DNA of 64,000 nucleotides from Ruegeria aquimaris (GTDB lineage: Bacteria > Pseudomonadota > Alphaproteobacteria > Rhodobacterales > Rhodobacteraceae), in the NCBI RefSeq assembly GCF_025751555.1, contig NZ_JAOWLB010000001.1, positions 62,001-126,000 on the forward strand. Reading direction: 5' to 3'. Below the pieces are notes generated by a model. That model did not search any database, was not told where the DNA came from, and saw only the letters and a program-made list of their open reading frames with translations. Position numbers and translations under genes: made by a program. This document shows positions 33,133 to 42,078 of the stretch, piece by piece; the stretch's first letter is position 1, and each line of letters begins with the position of its first letter.

Positions 33133-33841
33133 GCCGGACGTCCTCCTGGGCCTCGGCACGCTGTCCGAGCAGGCTGACCATCGCGTTTACAGTGACTGCA
33201 ATGGCAATCAGGACCGTCCCCAATGCCAAGGCCAGCGCCAGATTCCCCTTGGAGGTTTCCAGCGCGATTGTGGTGGTCATCACCCGGGTGACGTGGTTTA
33301 TGTTTCCACCGACGATGATCACCGCGCCCACTTCGGCGATCGCTCGTCCGAACCCGGCCAGCAGCGCCGTTAGCAGCGCCACCCGACCGTCCCACAACAG
33401 GACCGGCACCGTCGCCAGCCGCGACAGACCCAGGCTGCGCATCTGTTCGGCGTATTCCGCATCCAGCATCTCGATCACCTGCCGGGTCAGGGCGGCGATG
33501 ATCGGGGTTACTAGCACCACCTGTGCGATGATCATGGCGGTTGGCGTGTAGAGCAGTTGCAACACCCCAAGCGGGCCCGAGCGCGACAGCATCAGATAGA
33601 CAAGCAACCCCACCACCACCGGCGGCAGCCCCATCAGCGCATTGACCAGTACCGCCAGCGCGCGCCGACCCGGGAACCGTCCCACCGCCAGCGCAGCCCC
33701 CAGTGGCATGCCGATCAGTGCCGCAAACAGAACCGCAAACAGCGATACCCGCAGCGACAGAGCGACGATGCCCAGCAGCTCGGAATCACCAGCCAGGATC
33801 AGGGCGAAAGCCACTTGCATTTCATGCGCAAAATTCTGCAT
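33125..33841 (-). CDS. tupB: Tungstate ABC transporter, permease
   Basis: 238 residues with about five to six transmembrane helices. The permease signature is seen in EMLDAEYAEQMRSLGLSR (EAA loop, contacts TupC) and the AEVGAVIIVGGNINHVTRVMTT segment is a hallmark of TupB. The ATG at 33841 is preceded by TTGGAGAA; a TTG at 33850 would add three residues. It is the first gene of the operon. The upstream region to 33946 is AT-rich and holds its promoter. Confidence 0.9.
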   Translation of the reverse strand: MQNFAHEMQVAFALILAGDSELLGIVALSLRVSLFAVLFAALIGMPLGAALAVGRFPGRRALAVLVNALMGLPPVVVGLLVYLMLSRSGPLGVLQLLYTPTAMIIAQVVLVTPIIAALTRQVIEMLDAEYAEQMRSLGLSRLATVPVLLWDGRVALLTALLAGFGRAIAEVGAVIIVGGNINHVTRVMTTTIALETSKGNLALALALGTVLIAIAVTVNAMVSLLGQRAEAQEDVRHA

Positions 33842-33946
33842 TTTCTCCAAAATGTCTCACATATTTAACGGGAAAACGGTATCTTGCTGCTTAATTCATA
33901 TCATCCTTCAAGATGTCATCCCAAACAAAACCGACATTCCGGCATG

Positions 33947-33976
33947 AAAAAACGCGGCCCCTCGAAAGGGACCGCG
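33947..33976 (-). terminator. Rho-independent terminator of the NMT1-type ABC operon
   Basis: On the minus strand a 9-bp stem CGCGGTCCC / GGGGCCGCG (one G-U pair) with a TTTCGA loop is followed by six T. It lies just downstream of the substrate-binding protein gene that ends at 34013. Confidence 0.8.
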
Positions 33977-34012
33977 CATCCCGGGTATGACCCCGGTTCA
34001 GCTCGTGTGGCG

Positions 34013-34999
34013 TTACTTCAGCGCCGCATCGGTGATCTCATGGGTCCAGGCGCCTTCGGGTGTCTTGGTGATCACCGGATCAGAGCCGCCCGCCAGCAAT
34101 GTGGCAACGGTACGGTCGAAATCGGCCGGGTCCAGCGCACCGTTTGATCCGGCGGTCAGCTTGGCGATCTCGCCCATCATTCGGACCTGATGCGCCTCGG
34201 TCTGGGCGCCGGTGGCATCATTGTCCAGAACGATGCCTGCTGCCTCTTCCGGGTTGGCCTCGGCATATTTCCAGCCCTTCATCGAGGCGCGTACAAAGCG
34301 GGTCATCTTGTCCTTGAAGCCCGCGTCCTTGAGGTTGTCCTCAAGCACATAGATGCCGTCCTCCAGCGTGGCGACGCCCATGTCCTCGTATTTGAAGGTC
34401 ACCAGTTCGTCCTCGCTGACGCCGGCATCCAGCACCTGACCATATTCGTTATAGGTCATGGTCGAGATGCAATCGGCCTGCCGTTGCAGCAGCGGATCGA
34501 CGTTGAAGCCCTGTTTCAGCACGGTCACCCCGTCGGCGCCGCCATCGGTGCTGATCCCCTCCTGGCTCATCCAGCTCAGGAACGGGTATTCATTGCCAAA
34601 GAACCAGACACCGATGGTCTTGCCCTTGAAATCCTGCGGCCCGGTGATGCCGGTATCCTTCCAGCAGGTCAGCATCAGGCCCGAGGATTTGAAGGGCTGC
34701 GCGATATTCACCACCGGCAGCCCCTTTTCCCGCGCCGCCAGCGCCGAGGGCATCCAGTTCAGCATCGCATCGGCACCGCCACCGGCCAGAACCTGCGGCG
34801 GGGCGATATCGGGGCCGCCGGGCAGGATGGTCACGTCCAGCCCCTCTTCGTCATAGAACCCCTTGTCCAGCGCCACGTAGTAACCCGCAAACTGCGCCTG
34901 GGTCACCCATTGCAGTTGCAGCTTGACCTCGTCGGCCGCCAGAGCCGGACCAGCCGCCAGGGCCAGGGCAAGCGCCGCGCCATTCATCAGTTTCTTCAT
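34013..34999 (-). CDS. ABC transporter substrate-binding protein, NMT1/THI5 type
   Basis: 328 residues with a signal peptide (MKKLMNGAALALALAAGPALA). The N-terminus KLQLQWVTQAQFAGYYVALDKGFYDEEGLDVTILPGG is typical of NMT1/THI5 binding proteins that bind pyrimidines, thiamine precursors or sulfonates. The genes around it degrade pyrimidines, so uracil, thymine or a related pyrimidine is the best guess. It is the last gene of an ATPase-permease-permease-binding-protein operon on the minus strand. Confidence 0.88.
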   Translation of the reverse strand: MKKLMNGAALALALAAGPALAADEVKLQLQWVTQAQFAGYYVALDKGFYDEEGLDVTILPGGPDIAPPQVLAGGGADAMLNWMPSALAAREKGLPVVNIAQPFKSSGLMLTCWKDTGITGPQDFKGKTIGVWFFGNEYPFLSWMSQEGISTDGGADGVTVLKQGFNVDPLLQRQADCISTMTYNEYGQVLDAGVSEDELVTFKYEDMGVATLEDGIYVLEDNLKDAGFKDKMTRFVRASMKGWKYAEANPEEAAGIVLDNDATGAQTEAHQVRMMGEIAKLTAGSNGALDPADFDRTVATLLAGGSDPVITKTPEGAWTHEITDAALK

Positions 35000-35071
35000 G
35001 ATTTCACTCCTTGTTGGTTGTTCAATTCTTTGCCCCGGTTCGGTCCGGGATCTTGTCGCATATCTGTCAGC

Positions 35072-35917
35072 CTAGCGCCTCTGCGAGGGATGCCAAAAGG
35101 TGACATGATGTTCGATCAGCGCCACCAGCCCATAGAACAGCGTTCCGGCAAGCGCCGCCACCACGATTTCGGCCCAGACCATGTCCAGCGCCAGTTGCCC
35201 GACACTGGTCGAGATGCGGAACCCCATGCCAAGCGTCGGCGAGCCGAAGAACTCGGCCACAATCGCCCCGATCAGCGCCAGCGTGGTCGAGATCTTCAAA
35301 CCGTTGAAGATGAACGGCATCGCCGCCGGCAGCCGCAGCTTGAAGAAGCTTTGCCAATAGCTGGCCGCATAGGTCTCCATCAGGTCGCGCTGCATAGCCG
35401 TGGTCTCGCGCAGACCCGCCACGGTGTTGACCAGCATGGGAAAGAACACCATTACCACGACCACGGCGGCCTTCGACTGCCAGTCAAAGCCGAACCACAT
35501 CACCAGGATCGGCGCGGTGCCGACGATGGGCAGGGCCGCCACGAAGTTACCCACTGGCAGCAGGCCCAGCCGCAGAAACTCGGACCGGTCTACCGCAACC
35601 GCCATCAGGAACGCGGCACCGCAGCCGATCAGATAGCCGCTCAGTGCCCCCTTGACGAAGGTCTGTACGAAATCCGCCCAGAGGATCGGCAAGCTCCCTG
35701 CAACCCGGGCCGCGATCAGCGAGGGCGCGGGCAGGATCACCAGCGGCACTTCCAGCCCCCGCACCACCAGCTCCCATACCACCAGGATCGTGGCGCCAAA
35801 GATCAGGGGAATGGCGAGCCGGATGGCCCGGGTGCCGGAACGCGGCCCCTCGGCCAGCCGGGTGTTGAGCCACCAGCCGAACCCCCAAAGGACAAGAGCA
35901 AAGGCAACCAGCGTCAT
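35072..35917 (-). CDS. ABC transporter permease (second subunit)
   Basis: 281 residues with about six helices and the BPD permease loop (DLMETYAASYWQSFFKLRLPAAMPFIFNGLKI, equivalent of EAA). The start at 35917 overlaps the stop of the other permease by one base (TGATG); a frame open to 36184 runs through that gene and is rejected. It is homologous to the other permease, so the importer channel is probably a heterodimer. Confidence 0.88.
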   Translation of the reverse strand: MTLVAFALVLWGFGWWLNTRLAEGPRSGTRAIRLAIPLIFGATILVVWELVVRGLEVPLVILPAPSLIAARVAGSLPILWADFVQTFVKGALSGYLIGCGAAFLMAVAVDRSEFLRLGLLPVGNFVAALPIVGTAPILVMWFGFDWQSKAAVVVVMVFFPMLVNTVAGLRETTAMQRDLMETYAASYWQSFFKLRLPAAMPFIFNGLKISTTLALIGAIVAEFFGSPTLGMGFRISTSVGQLALDMVWAEIVVAALAGTLFYGLVALIEHHVTFWHPSQRR

Positions 35918-36831
35918 CAGGCCATCCCCATCCGTTTCAACACTGTTTTCTCGATCAGCCCCAACAGGCCGACAAGGCAGGCCGCCAGGATCGCGGCGCC
36001 AAATAGCGCCGACCATATCTGCACGGTCTGGCCATAGTAACTGCCTGCCAGCAGGCGCGCGCCGAGACCGGAAACCGCACCAGTGGGCAGCTCGCCCACG
36101 ATGGCACCGACCAGCGAGGCGGCGATACCGATCTTGAGCGAGGCAAAGAGATAGGGCATCGACGCGGGCAGGCGCAGCTTCCAAAAGGTCTCGCCCTTCG
36201 AGGCGCTATAGGTCCTGAGCAAGTCGAGCTGCATCGCATCAGGGCTGCGCAGCCCCTTGACCATACCGACCACGACCGGGAAAAAGCTCAGATAGGCCGA
36301 GATCACCGCCTTGGGGATGATCCCCTGAACGCCTACCGAATAGAGCACCACGATGATCATCGGCGCCAGCGCGATGATCGGGATGGTCTGACTGACAATG
36401 GCCCAGGGCATCACCGACATGTCCATGACGCGGGAATGCACGATCCCCACCGCCAGCAACACCCCCAGAACGGTGCCGATGCCAAAACCCAAAAGCGTGG
36501 CGCTCAGCGTCACCCAGCCGTGATAGACCAGGCTGCGTTTCGAGGTGATCTTCTTCATCACCGTGGTGTCCCACAACTCGACCGCCACCTGATGCGGCGC
36601 GGGCAATCGCGGCCGTTCCTGCGCCCAGGTCGCCGGAACGGCAAACCCGTTGCGCAATGCCAATGATACGCCCCCCATCTCGCGTCGAACGGCGGCATCT
36701 GGCGGCGACACCTCGGCCCCCGCGCGTTCGGCCTCGACCAGCACGCCTTGCATGTTCATCGGAATGCAGGCGAGATACCAAAGGCCGATCAGCGTCGCGA
36801 CCACGGTCAGAACAGCCAGCATCTGTCTCAT
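35917..36831 (-). CDS. ABC transporter permease (first subunit)
   Basis: 304 residues. One N-terminal helix is followed by a periplasmic stretch of about 80 residues, then five helices with the EAA-type loop (LLRTYSASKGETFWKLRLPASMPYLFASLKI). It belongs to the TauC/SsuC-like permease family. It lies 81 bases downstream of the ATPase gene on the minus strand and is translated together with the next permease. Confidence 0.87.
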   Translation of the reverse strand: MRQMLAVLTVVATLIGLWYLACIPMNMQGVLVEAERAGAEVSPPDAAVRREMGGVSLALRNGFAVPATWAQERPRLPAPHQVAVELWDTTVMKKITSKRSLVYHGWVTLSATLLGFGIGTVLGVLLAVGIVHSRVMDMSVMPWAIVSQTIPIIALAPMIIVVLYSVGVQGIIPKAVISAYLSFFPVVVGMVKGLRSPDAMQLDLLRTYSASKGETFWKLRLPASMPYLFASLKIGIAASLVGAIVGELPTGAVSGLGARLLAGSYYGQTVQIWSALFGAAILAACLVGLLGLIEKTVLKRMGMA

Positions 36832-36912
36832 GACGCTCCTCCGGCCCGGCCTGGAACCGACAGAGAGAATTTGTCGAGTTTTCTCTGCCCCGCCTTGATG
36901 CTTGAACCCCGC

Positions 36913-37716
36913 TCACTCATCGGCGTGTCCCGCCCTCAGCCCCTCGCGCACCCGATGCGCCACTTCGATGAACTCAGCGCTGTCGCGAATGTCGAGCGGA
37001 CGCTCCTTGGGCAGCGGGCTTTCGATCACATCGGTGATCCGGCCGGGACGTGGGCTCATCACCACGATCCGAGTACTCAGATAGACCGCCTCGGGAATCG
37101 AATGGGTGACAAAGCCAATCGTCTTACCTGTCCGCGCCCACAGCGCCAGCAACTGCTCGTTCAGGTGGTCGCGCACGATCTCGTCCAACGCCCCGAACGG
37201 CTCGTCCATCAAGAGGATATCGGCGTCAAAGGCCAGAGCCCGCGCGATACTCGCCCGCTGCTGCATCCCACCCGATAGCTGCCAGGGAAACTTGCCACCA
37301 AATCCAGCAAGATCAACAAGCTCCAGAACATTCCTCACTCGTTCATCCTGCTCCTGCCGGGAGTATCCCATGATCTCGAGCGGCAGTTTGATGTTCTTGG
37401 CGATAGTCCGCCAGGGATACAGCCCTGCCGCCTGGAACACATAGCCATAGGCACGCTTGCGCCGCGCCTCGTCAGGTGTCATCCCGTTCACCGTCAGGCT
37501 GCCACCAGTGGGTGTTTCCAGCGCCGCGATACAGCGCAGGAACGTCGTCTTGCCGCAACCCGACGGCCCGATGAAACTGACGAAATCACCCTTGTTGATC
37601 TCCAGGTTCACGTCCTTGAGCGCGTGAACCGGGCCGTCATTGGTCTGAAACGTCAGATCCAGCCCCTTGGCCGAAACCACGCTTGACAACTCCGGCTGCT
37701 GCCCTGTCCCATTCAT
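36913..37716 (-). CDS. ABC transporter ATP-binding protein (SsuB/TauB-like)
   Basis: 267 residues with Walker A GPSGCGKT, the signature LSGGMQQR, Walker B ILLMDEPFGALD and the H-loop VTHS. It is the TauB/SsuB subgroup that serves NMT1-type importers. It is the first gene of the operon and is divergent from the cupin gene starting at 37749, only 32 bases away, so the promoters overlap. Confidence 0.92.
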   Translation of the reverse strand: MNGTGQQPELSSVVSAKGLDLTFQTNDGPVHALKDVNLEINKGDFVSFIGPSGCGKTTFLRCIAALETPTGGSLTVNGMTPDEARRKRAYGYVFQAAGLYPWRTIAKNIKLPLEIMGYSRQEQDERVRNVLELVDLAGFGGKFPWQLSGGMQQRASIARALAFDADILLMDEPFGALDEIVRDHLNEQLLALWARTGKTIGFVTHSIPEAVYLSTRIVVMSPRPGRITDVIESPLPKERPLDIRDSAEFIEVAHRVREGLRAGHADE

Positions 37717-37748
37717 AGTGTCATTGTCCTGTTGGAGACCCCCGAACG

Positions 37749-38162
37749 ATGTCCGATCAGATGCCAGATACCTGCCAAAAACTCCGCCTTGGCGAAACCT
37801 ATGCCGGCAAGCAGGGGTTCAATTATTTTCAAGGGATCGCGCGCGAGACGACCGGCGCCCAATCCATTTGCATGCACATGCTTCGCATTCCGCCAGGTGG
37901 CCGGGCCAAGGCCCATCTGCACGCCGACCACGAGACCGCGATCTACGTGATCGAGGGGTCGGCGGTCATGTACTGGGGTCCTGCGCTGGAACACCGGATG
38001 GAAACCAATGCGGGCGATCTGATCTATATCCCCGCCGGTGTCCCGCACCTGCCGATCAACACCGGCCAGACCGAGGCGGTCGCCATCCTGGCCCGCACCG
38101 ATCCGCACGAACAGGAGAGCGTCGTTCTCCTGCCCGAACTGGATGCGCTTGTGCCCGAGTAG
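37749..38162 (+). CDS. Small cupin protein
   Basis: 137 residues, one cupin barrel. Metal ligands are visible in HLHADHETAIYVIEG (His, His, Glu) and the second cupin motif DLIYIPAGVPHLPIN. It is divergent from the importer operon and convergent with dihydropyrimidinase. Enzyme or binding role unknown; an isomerase or oxygenase acting on a pyrimidine catabolite is possible. Confidence 0.85.
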   Translation: MSDQMPDTCQKLRLGETYAGKQGFNYFQGIARETTGAQSICMHMLRIPPGGRAKAHLHADHETAIYVIEGSAVMYWGPALEHRMETNAGDLIYIPAGVPHLPINTGQTEAVAILARTDPHEQESVVLLPELDALVPE

Positions 38163-38167
38163 GCGCA

Positions 38168-39622
38168 TCACACCCCCGTCGCCGGAATGCCCGACCGTTC
38201 CACCGGGCGCGGTGCGGTCAGTTCTTTCCAGCTGCTGAGCGCCCGGTTCACCGGAGTATTCGCCTCGCGCGCCACGAACTTGCCATGGCCCTCCTGGGTG
38301 CGAATTTCGCCATCATGCACCGCCACCTGGCCGCGCGTCAGGGTAAAGCGCGGCAGGCCCTTGACCTCCTTGCCCTCGAACACGTTGTAATCAATCGCCG
38401 ATTGCTGACTGCCCGCGCTGATCGTCTTGGATTTCTCCGGGTCCCAGACCACCAGATCGGCGTCGGCGCCGACCAGAACCGCACCCTTTTTCGGATAGCA
38501 ATTCAATATCTTGGCGATGTTCGTTGAAGTGACGGCTACGAACTCGTTCGGCGTCAGACGACCGGTCGCCACCCCATGGGTCCACAGCATCGGCATCCGG
38601 TCCTCCAGCCCGCCTGTGCCGTTGGGGATCTTGGAAAAATCGCCCACGCCATAGCGTTTCTGCTCGGTGGTAAAGGCGCAGTGATCGGTCGCCACCACGC
38701 TCAGTGAGCCCGATTGCAACCCCGCCCACAGGCTGTCCTGATGCTGCTTGTTGCGGAAGGGCGGCGACATCACGCGCCGTGCCGCATGATCCCAGTCGGG
38801 ATGGAAATATTCGCTCTCGTCCAGTGTCAGGTGCTGGATCAGCGGCTCGCCCCAGACCCGCTTGCCTTGCATGCGGGCGCGCCGGATCGCCTCATGCGCC
38901 TCTTCGCACGACGTATGCACCACATAAAGCGGCACGCCCGCCATATCGGCGATCATGATGGCGCGGTTGGTGGCCTCGCCCTCGACCTGAGAGGGGCGCG
39001 AATAGGCATGCGCCTCGGGACCGGTATTGCCCGCAGCCAGCAGCTTGGCCGTCATCTCGGCCACCACATCGCCGTTTTCGGCATGCACCATGGCAATCCC
39101 GCCCAGTTCGGCCAGTCGGTTGAACGAGGCGAAAAGCTCGTCATCATTCACCATCAGCGCGCCCTTGTAGGCGAGGAAATGCTTGAACGTGTTGATGCCG
39201 CGGGTGTCGATCACGGTCTTCATGTCGTTGAAGACCTGCTCGCCCCACCAGGTCACCGCCATGTGGAAAGAGTAATCGCAATTGGCCCGGGTCGACTTGT
39301 TGTCCCAGCGTTTGATCGCGTCCAGCAGGCTCTCACCCTGGTTGGGCAGGCAGAAATCCACCACCATCGTGGTGCCGCCCGCAAGCCCGGCACGTGTGCC
39401 GCTCTCGAAGTCGTCGCTGGAATAGGTGCCCATGAAGGGCATCTCCAGATGCACATGCGGGTCGATGCCACCCGGCATCACGTAACAGCCGGTTGCGTCC
39501 AGCTCGGTATCACCCTTCAGCCCCGGGCCGATTTCGGCGATCACGCCGTTTTCGATCCGCACATCCGCCTTATAGCTCAGATCGGCGGTTACAACGGTGC
39601 CGTTCCTGATGACTGTGCTCAT
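38168..39622 (-). CDS. hydA: Dihydropyrimidinase (D-hydantoinase)
   Basis: 484 residues, normal length for the family. Zinc ligands are visible: the DPHVHLEMPF pair, a lysine in FLAYKGALMVNDD that is usually carboxylated, histidines in MVHAENGD and VVHTSCEEAHE, and the aspartate in VVATDHCAFT. It opens dihydrouracil or dihydrothymine to N-carbamoyl-beta-alanine (or its methyl form), the second step of reductive pyrimidine breakdown after PreTA. It lies after the 105-aa unknown and the amidohydrolase gene in the same direction. Confidence 0.94.
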   Translation of the reverse strand: MSTVIRNGTVVTADLSYKADVRIENGVIAEIGPGLKGDTELDATGCYVMPGGIDPHVHLEMPFMGTYSSDDFESGTRAGLAGGTTMVVDFCLPNQGESLLDAIKRWDNKSTRANCDYSFHMAVTWWGEQVFNDMKTVIDTRGINTFKHFLAYKGALMVNDDELFASFNRLAELGGIAMVHAENGDVVAEMTAKLLAAGNTGPEAHAYSRPSQVEGEATNRAIMIADMAGVPLYVVHTSCEEAHEAIRRARMQGKRVWGEPLIQHLTLDESEYFHPDWDHAARRVMSPPFRNKQHQDSLWAGLQSGSLSVVATDHCAFTTEQKRYGVGDFSKIPNGTGGLEDRMPMLWTHGVATGRLTPNEFVAVTSTNIAKILNCYPKKGAVLVGADADLVVWDPEKSKTISAGSQQSAIDYNVFEGKEVKGLPRFTLTRGQVAVHDGEIRTQEGHGKFVAREANTPVNRALSSWKELTAPRPVERSGIPATGV

Positions 39623-39646
39623 TTGCTTGAACTCCCTGTTTTCTTG

Positions 39647-39964
39647 TCAGACCGACCCGAAACAGCCGATCGCATTGCCATGCACCCCGATATCCAGCGG
39701 CCCGAACGGCCCCTCGACACAGAGCGAGAAACATCCCGCCTGCGGCAGGTAGACGACCACATAGGGGCCATTGGGCCGCGTGACCGCCCAGCCCTGCCCC
39801 ATCACGCCGCCGCTGAACTGCACCTCCACAACCTCCGGCTCTTGCCGCAAAGCCGCGAAATCGCGCAGCGTGGCCCGACCCACCGCATCCAATGGCGCGT
39901 TCGAAAGATCGGCGTCAACTGCCTCCCTGACCCGTTTGCGCATTATGGCCGTGTCCGGCACCAT
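39647..39964 (-). CDS. Hypothetical protein between amidohydrolase and dihydropyrimidinase
   Basis: 105 residues. The ATG at 39964 gives MVPDTAIMRKRVREAVDADLSNAPLDAVGRATLRDFAALR, and the body has short beta strands (VEVQFSGGVMGQGWAVTRPNGPYVVVYLPQAGCFSLCVEGPFG). The frame is open to 40051, but that part covers the GC hairpins and is proline-rich. I do not recognise the family. It lies in the pyrimidine operon, 24 bases before dihydropyrimidinase, so a role in that pathway is plausible. Confidence 0.65.
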   Translation of the reverse strand: MVPDTAIMRKRVREAVDADLSNAPLDAVGRATLRDFAALRQEPEVVEVQFSGGVMGQGWAVTRPNGPYVVVYLPQAGCFSLCVEGPFGPLDIGVHGNAIGCFGSV

Positions 39965-40004
39965 CCCATGTCCTTCATTTCGCCGAAAATACTCCGGGGG
40001 GGTC

Positions 40005-40046
40005 GGGGGGCAGCGCCCCCCGCTGGTCCGGGGGCATCGCCCCCGG
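40005..40046 (-). terminator. Two tandem GC hairpins after the amidohydrolase gene
   Basis: Perfect stems GGGGGGC/GCCCCCC (40005-40021, loop AGC) and CCGGGGGC/GCCCCCGG (40028-40046, loop ATC) stand side by side, ending two bases before the amidohydrolase stop codon. On the minus strand they are followed by CCCCCCGGAGTATTTT. They can attenuate read-through into the downstream genes. Elements like this are repeated in roseobacter genomes. Confidence 0.65.
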
Positions 40047-40047
40047 A

Positions 40048-41298
40048 TCACTCCACGATTTCCGCCGTCTCCACCACCGCATGGAACAGAACATCCGCCC
40101 CGGCAGCAGCCCAGTCCTTCGATATCTCCTCGGCCTCGTTATGGCTCAGTCCGTCGACGCAGGGACACATCACCATAGCCGTTGGCGCCACCCGGTTGAT
40201 CCAGCAGGCATCGTGACCCGCGCCCGAGATGATGTTCATATGGCTGTATCCCAGCCGTTCGGCCGCTTTGCGGATGGCCGAAACACAGCCTTCGTCAAAG
40301 GCCACCGGGTCGAAGCCGCCCACCTTCTCAAAGGCGATCTCCAGCCCCATATCATCGGCGATCTTCTGGCCTTCGACGCGCAGCCGCGCCTCCATATCCT
40401 CGATCACTGACAATTCGGGACTGCGGAAATCCACCGTGAACACCACCTTGCCCGGGATCACGTTGCGCGAGTTGGGATAGACGTCGATATGGCCCGCCGC
40501 CCCCACCGCATGCGGCGCGTGACTCAGCGCGATCTCATCCACCTTTTCCAGCACCCGCGCCATGCCCAGCCCCGCATTGCGCCGCATCGGCATGGGCGTC
40601 GAGCCGGTATGCGCGTCCTTGCCGGTGACCGTGACCTGGGTCCAGCTCAGCCCCTGGCCATGGGTCACAACGCCGATATCCTTACCCTCGGCCTCCAGTA
40701 TCGGCCCTTGTTCGATATGCAGCTCGAAAAACGCATGCATCTTGCGCGCGCCTACCTCTTCCTCGCCACGCCAGCCGATCCGCACCAGTTCGTCACCGAA
40801 CTTCTTGCCCTCGGGATCGGTACGGGCATAGGCCCAGTCCTGCGTATGCATCCCGGCAAACACGCCGGAACTCAGCATCGCGGGGGCATAGCGCGTACCC
40901 TCCTCGTTGGTCCAGTTTGTAGCGACGATCGGGTGTTTGGTGCGGATACCCAGATCGTTCAGGGTGCGGATCACCTCCAGCCCCGCCAAAACCCCCAGCA
41001 CCCCGTCATATTTGCCGCCCGTGGGCTGGGTATCCAGATGCGAGCCCACATAGACCGGCAGCGCGTCCGGGTCGCTGCCCGCACGCATGGCGAACATGTT
41101 GCCCATCTGGTCCAGCCCCATGGAACAGCCCGCCGCCTCGCACCATTTCTGGAACAGCGCGCGGCCTTCGCCATCTTCGTCGGTCAGGGTCTGACGGTTG
41201 TTGCCGCCGGCCACGCCGGGGCCGATCTTGGCCATCTCCATCAGACTGTCCCACAACCGGTCACCGTTGATTCTGAGATTCTGTGCCGGAGCCGCCAT
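40048..41298 (-). CDS. Zn-dependent amidohydrolase, beta-ureidopropionase/allantoate type
   Basis: 416 residues of the M20-like hydantoinase/carbamoylase family. Metal-binding features are visible: YVGSHLDTQPTGGKYDGVLGV, the NEEGTRYAPAM segment, and the GHDA motif (SGAGHDACWINRV). It would hydrolyse N-carbamoyl-beta-alanine to beta-alanine, CO2 and ammonia, the third step of the reductive pyrimidine pathway. Allantoate or N-carbamoyl-amino acids are alternatives. It is the first gene on the minus strand, divergent from the RutR-like regulator, and close to its operator. Confidence 0.92.
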   Translation of the reverse strand: MAAPAQNLRINGDRLWDSLMEMAKIGPGVAGGNNRQTLTDEDGEGRALFQKWCEAAGCSMGLDQMGNMFAMRAGSDPDALPVYVGSHLDTQPTGGKYDGVLGVLAGLEVIRTLNDLGIRTKHPIVATNWTNEEGTRYAPAMLSSGVFAGMHTQDWAYARTDPEGKKFGDELVRIGWRGEEEVGARKMHAFFELHIEQGPILEAEGKDIGVVTHGQGLSWTQVTVTGKDAHTGSTPMPMRRNAGLGMARVLEKVDEIALSHAPHAVGAAGHIDVYPNSRNVIPGKVVFTVDFRSPELSVIEDMEARLRVEGQKIADDMGLEIAFEKVGGFDPVAFDEGCVSAIRKAAERLGYSHMNIISGAGHDACWINRVAPTAMVMCPCVDGLSHNEAEEISKDWAAAGADVLFHAVVETAEIVE

Positions 41299-41343
41299 AC
41301 CTGTTCCCCTGTTGCTTGCTTTGCATTCTTGCTGGCCTAGCTA

Positions 41344-41361
41344 TTTGACCAACTGGTCAAA
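41344..41361. promoter_or_regulatory. RutR operator, TTTGACCAACTGGTCAAA
   Basis: A perfect 18-bp inverted repeat that contains the known RutR consensus TTGACCANNTGGTCAA (41345-41360). It lies between the amidohydrolase gene (start 41298, minus) and the RutR-like gene (start 41461, plus), well placed to control both. In E. coli RutR releases this site on binding uracil or thymine. Confidence 0.9.
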
Positions 41362-41460
41362 CTCACGCTATCACGGGTTTGACACCAGTCAAGAAATAGC
41401 CGAGTTCCCCTGCAAGATTCCGTCACTTCGACGGGCAAGCGAAGGAAAAATCAGCAGATC

Positions 41461-42078
41461 ATGCCGCAGGACCGTGCGCCGACCCGCATCCAGAAGAAAA
41501 ACCGCGCCGCCATTCTGGAGGCAGCGCTGAACGTCTTTTCTGCCCATGGGTTCCGCGGGGCAACGGTGGACCAGATTGCCGCTGAAGCCGGGTTGAGCAA
41601 ACCCAACCTGCTGTATTACTTCCCGTCGAAAGAAGCGATGCACGATGCGCTCTTGGCAGAGCTGCTCGATACCTGGCTGGATCCGCTTCGCGCGCTCAAT
41701 GATCAGGGTGAGCCCCTGACCGAACTACTCGCCTATGTCCATCGCAAGCTGGAGATGAGCCGCACCTATCCCCGCGAAAGCCGCCTGTTCGCCAATGAGA
41801 TCGTACAGGGCGCCCCGCGGATTTATCAGGCTCTGAGCGAGGATCTGAAGGCGCTGGTGGATGACAAGGTGGCGCTGCTCGAGGACTGGATGGCAGCGGG
41901 CCGGATCGCCCGCGTGCATCCCTACCACCTGCTGTTCTCGATCTGGTCGCTGACCCAGCACTATGCGGATTTCGACGTGCAGGTGCGCGCGGTGCTGGGA
42001 AATGAAGACCCGTTTGACGGTGCCGACATTTTCCTCGACACGCTTTATCGCCGATTGCTCAGTCCGCGTCCCGAATAG
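41461..42078 (+). CDS. rutR: RutR-like TetR family regulator of pyrimidine catabolism
   Basis: 205 residues. The HTH (ILEAALNVFSAHGFRGATVDQIAAEAGLSKPNLLYYFPSKEAMHDALL) and the C-terminal domain (YPRESRLFANEIVQGAPRIYQALSEDLKALVDDK, LFSIWSLTQHYADF) follow E. coli RutR closely. RutR represses pyrimidine-use genes until uracil or thymine binds. The RutR box beside it and the neighbouring pyrimidine genes support the call. Its last 20 bases overlap the end of the convergent MFS gene. Confidence 0.92.
   Translation: MPQDRAPTRIQKKNRAAILEAALNVFSAHGFRGATVDQIAAEAGLSKPNLLYYFPSKEAMHDALLAELLDTWLDPLRALNDQGEPLTELLAYVHRKLEMSRTYPRESRLFANEIVQGAPRIYQALSEDLKALVDDKVALLEDWMAAGRIARVHPYHLLFSIWSLTQHYADFDVQVRAVLGNEDPFDGADIFLDTLYRRLLSPRPE

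Noticed and set aside
34900-41343. Further RutR boxes before the ABC, cupin and dihydropyrimidinase genes
   Set aside because: I looked at each start region for TTGACCA-N2-TGGTCAA and found none, so control of those genes by RutR is not supported here.
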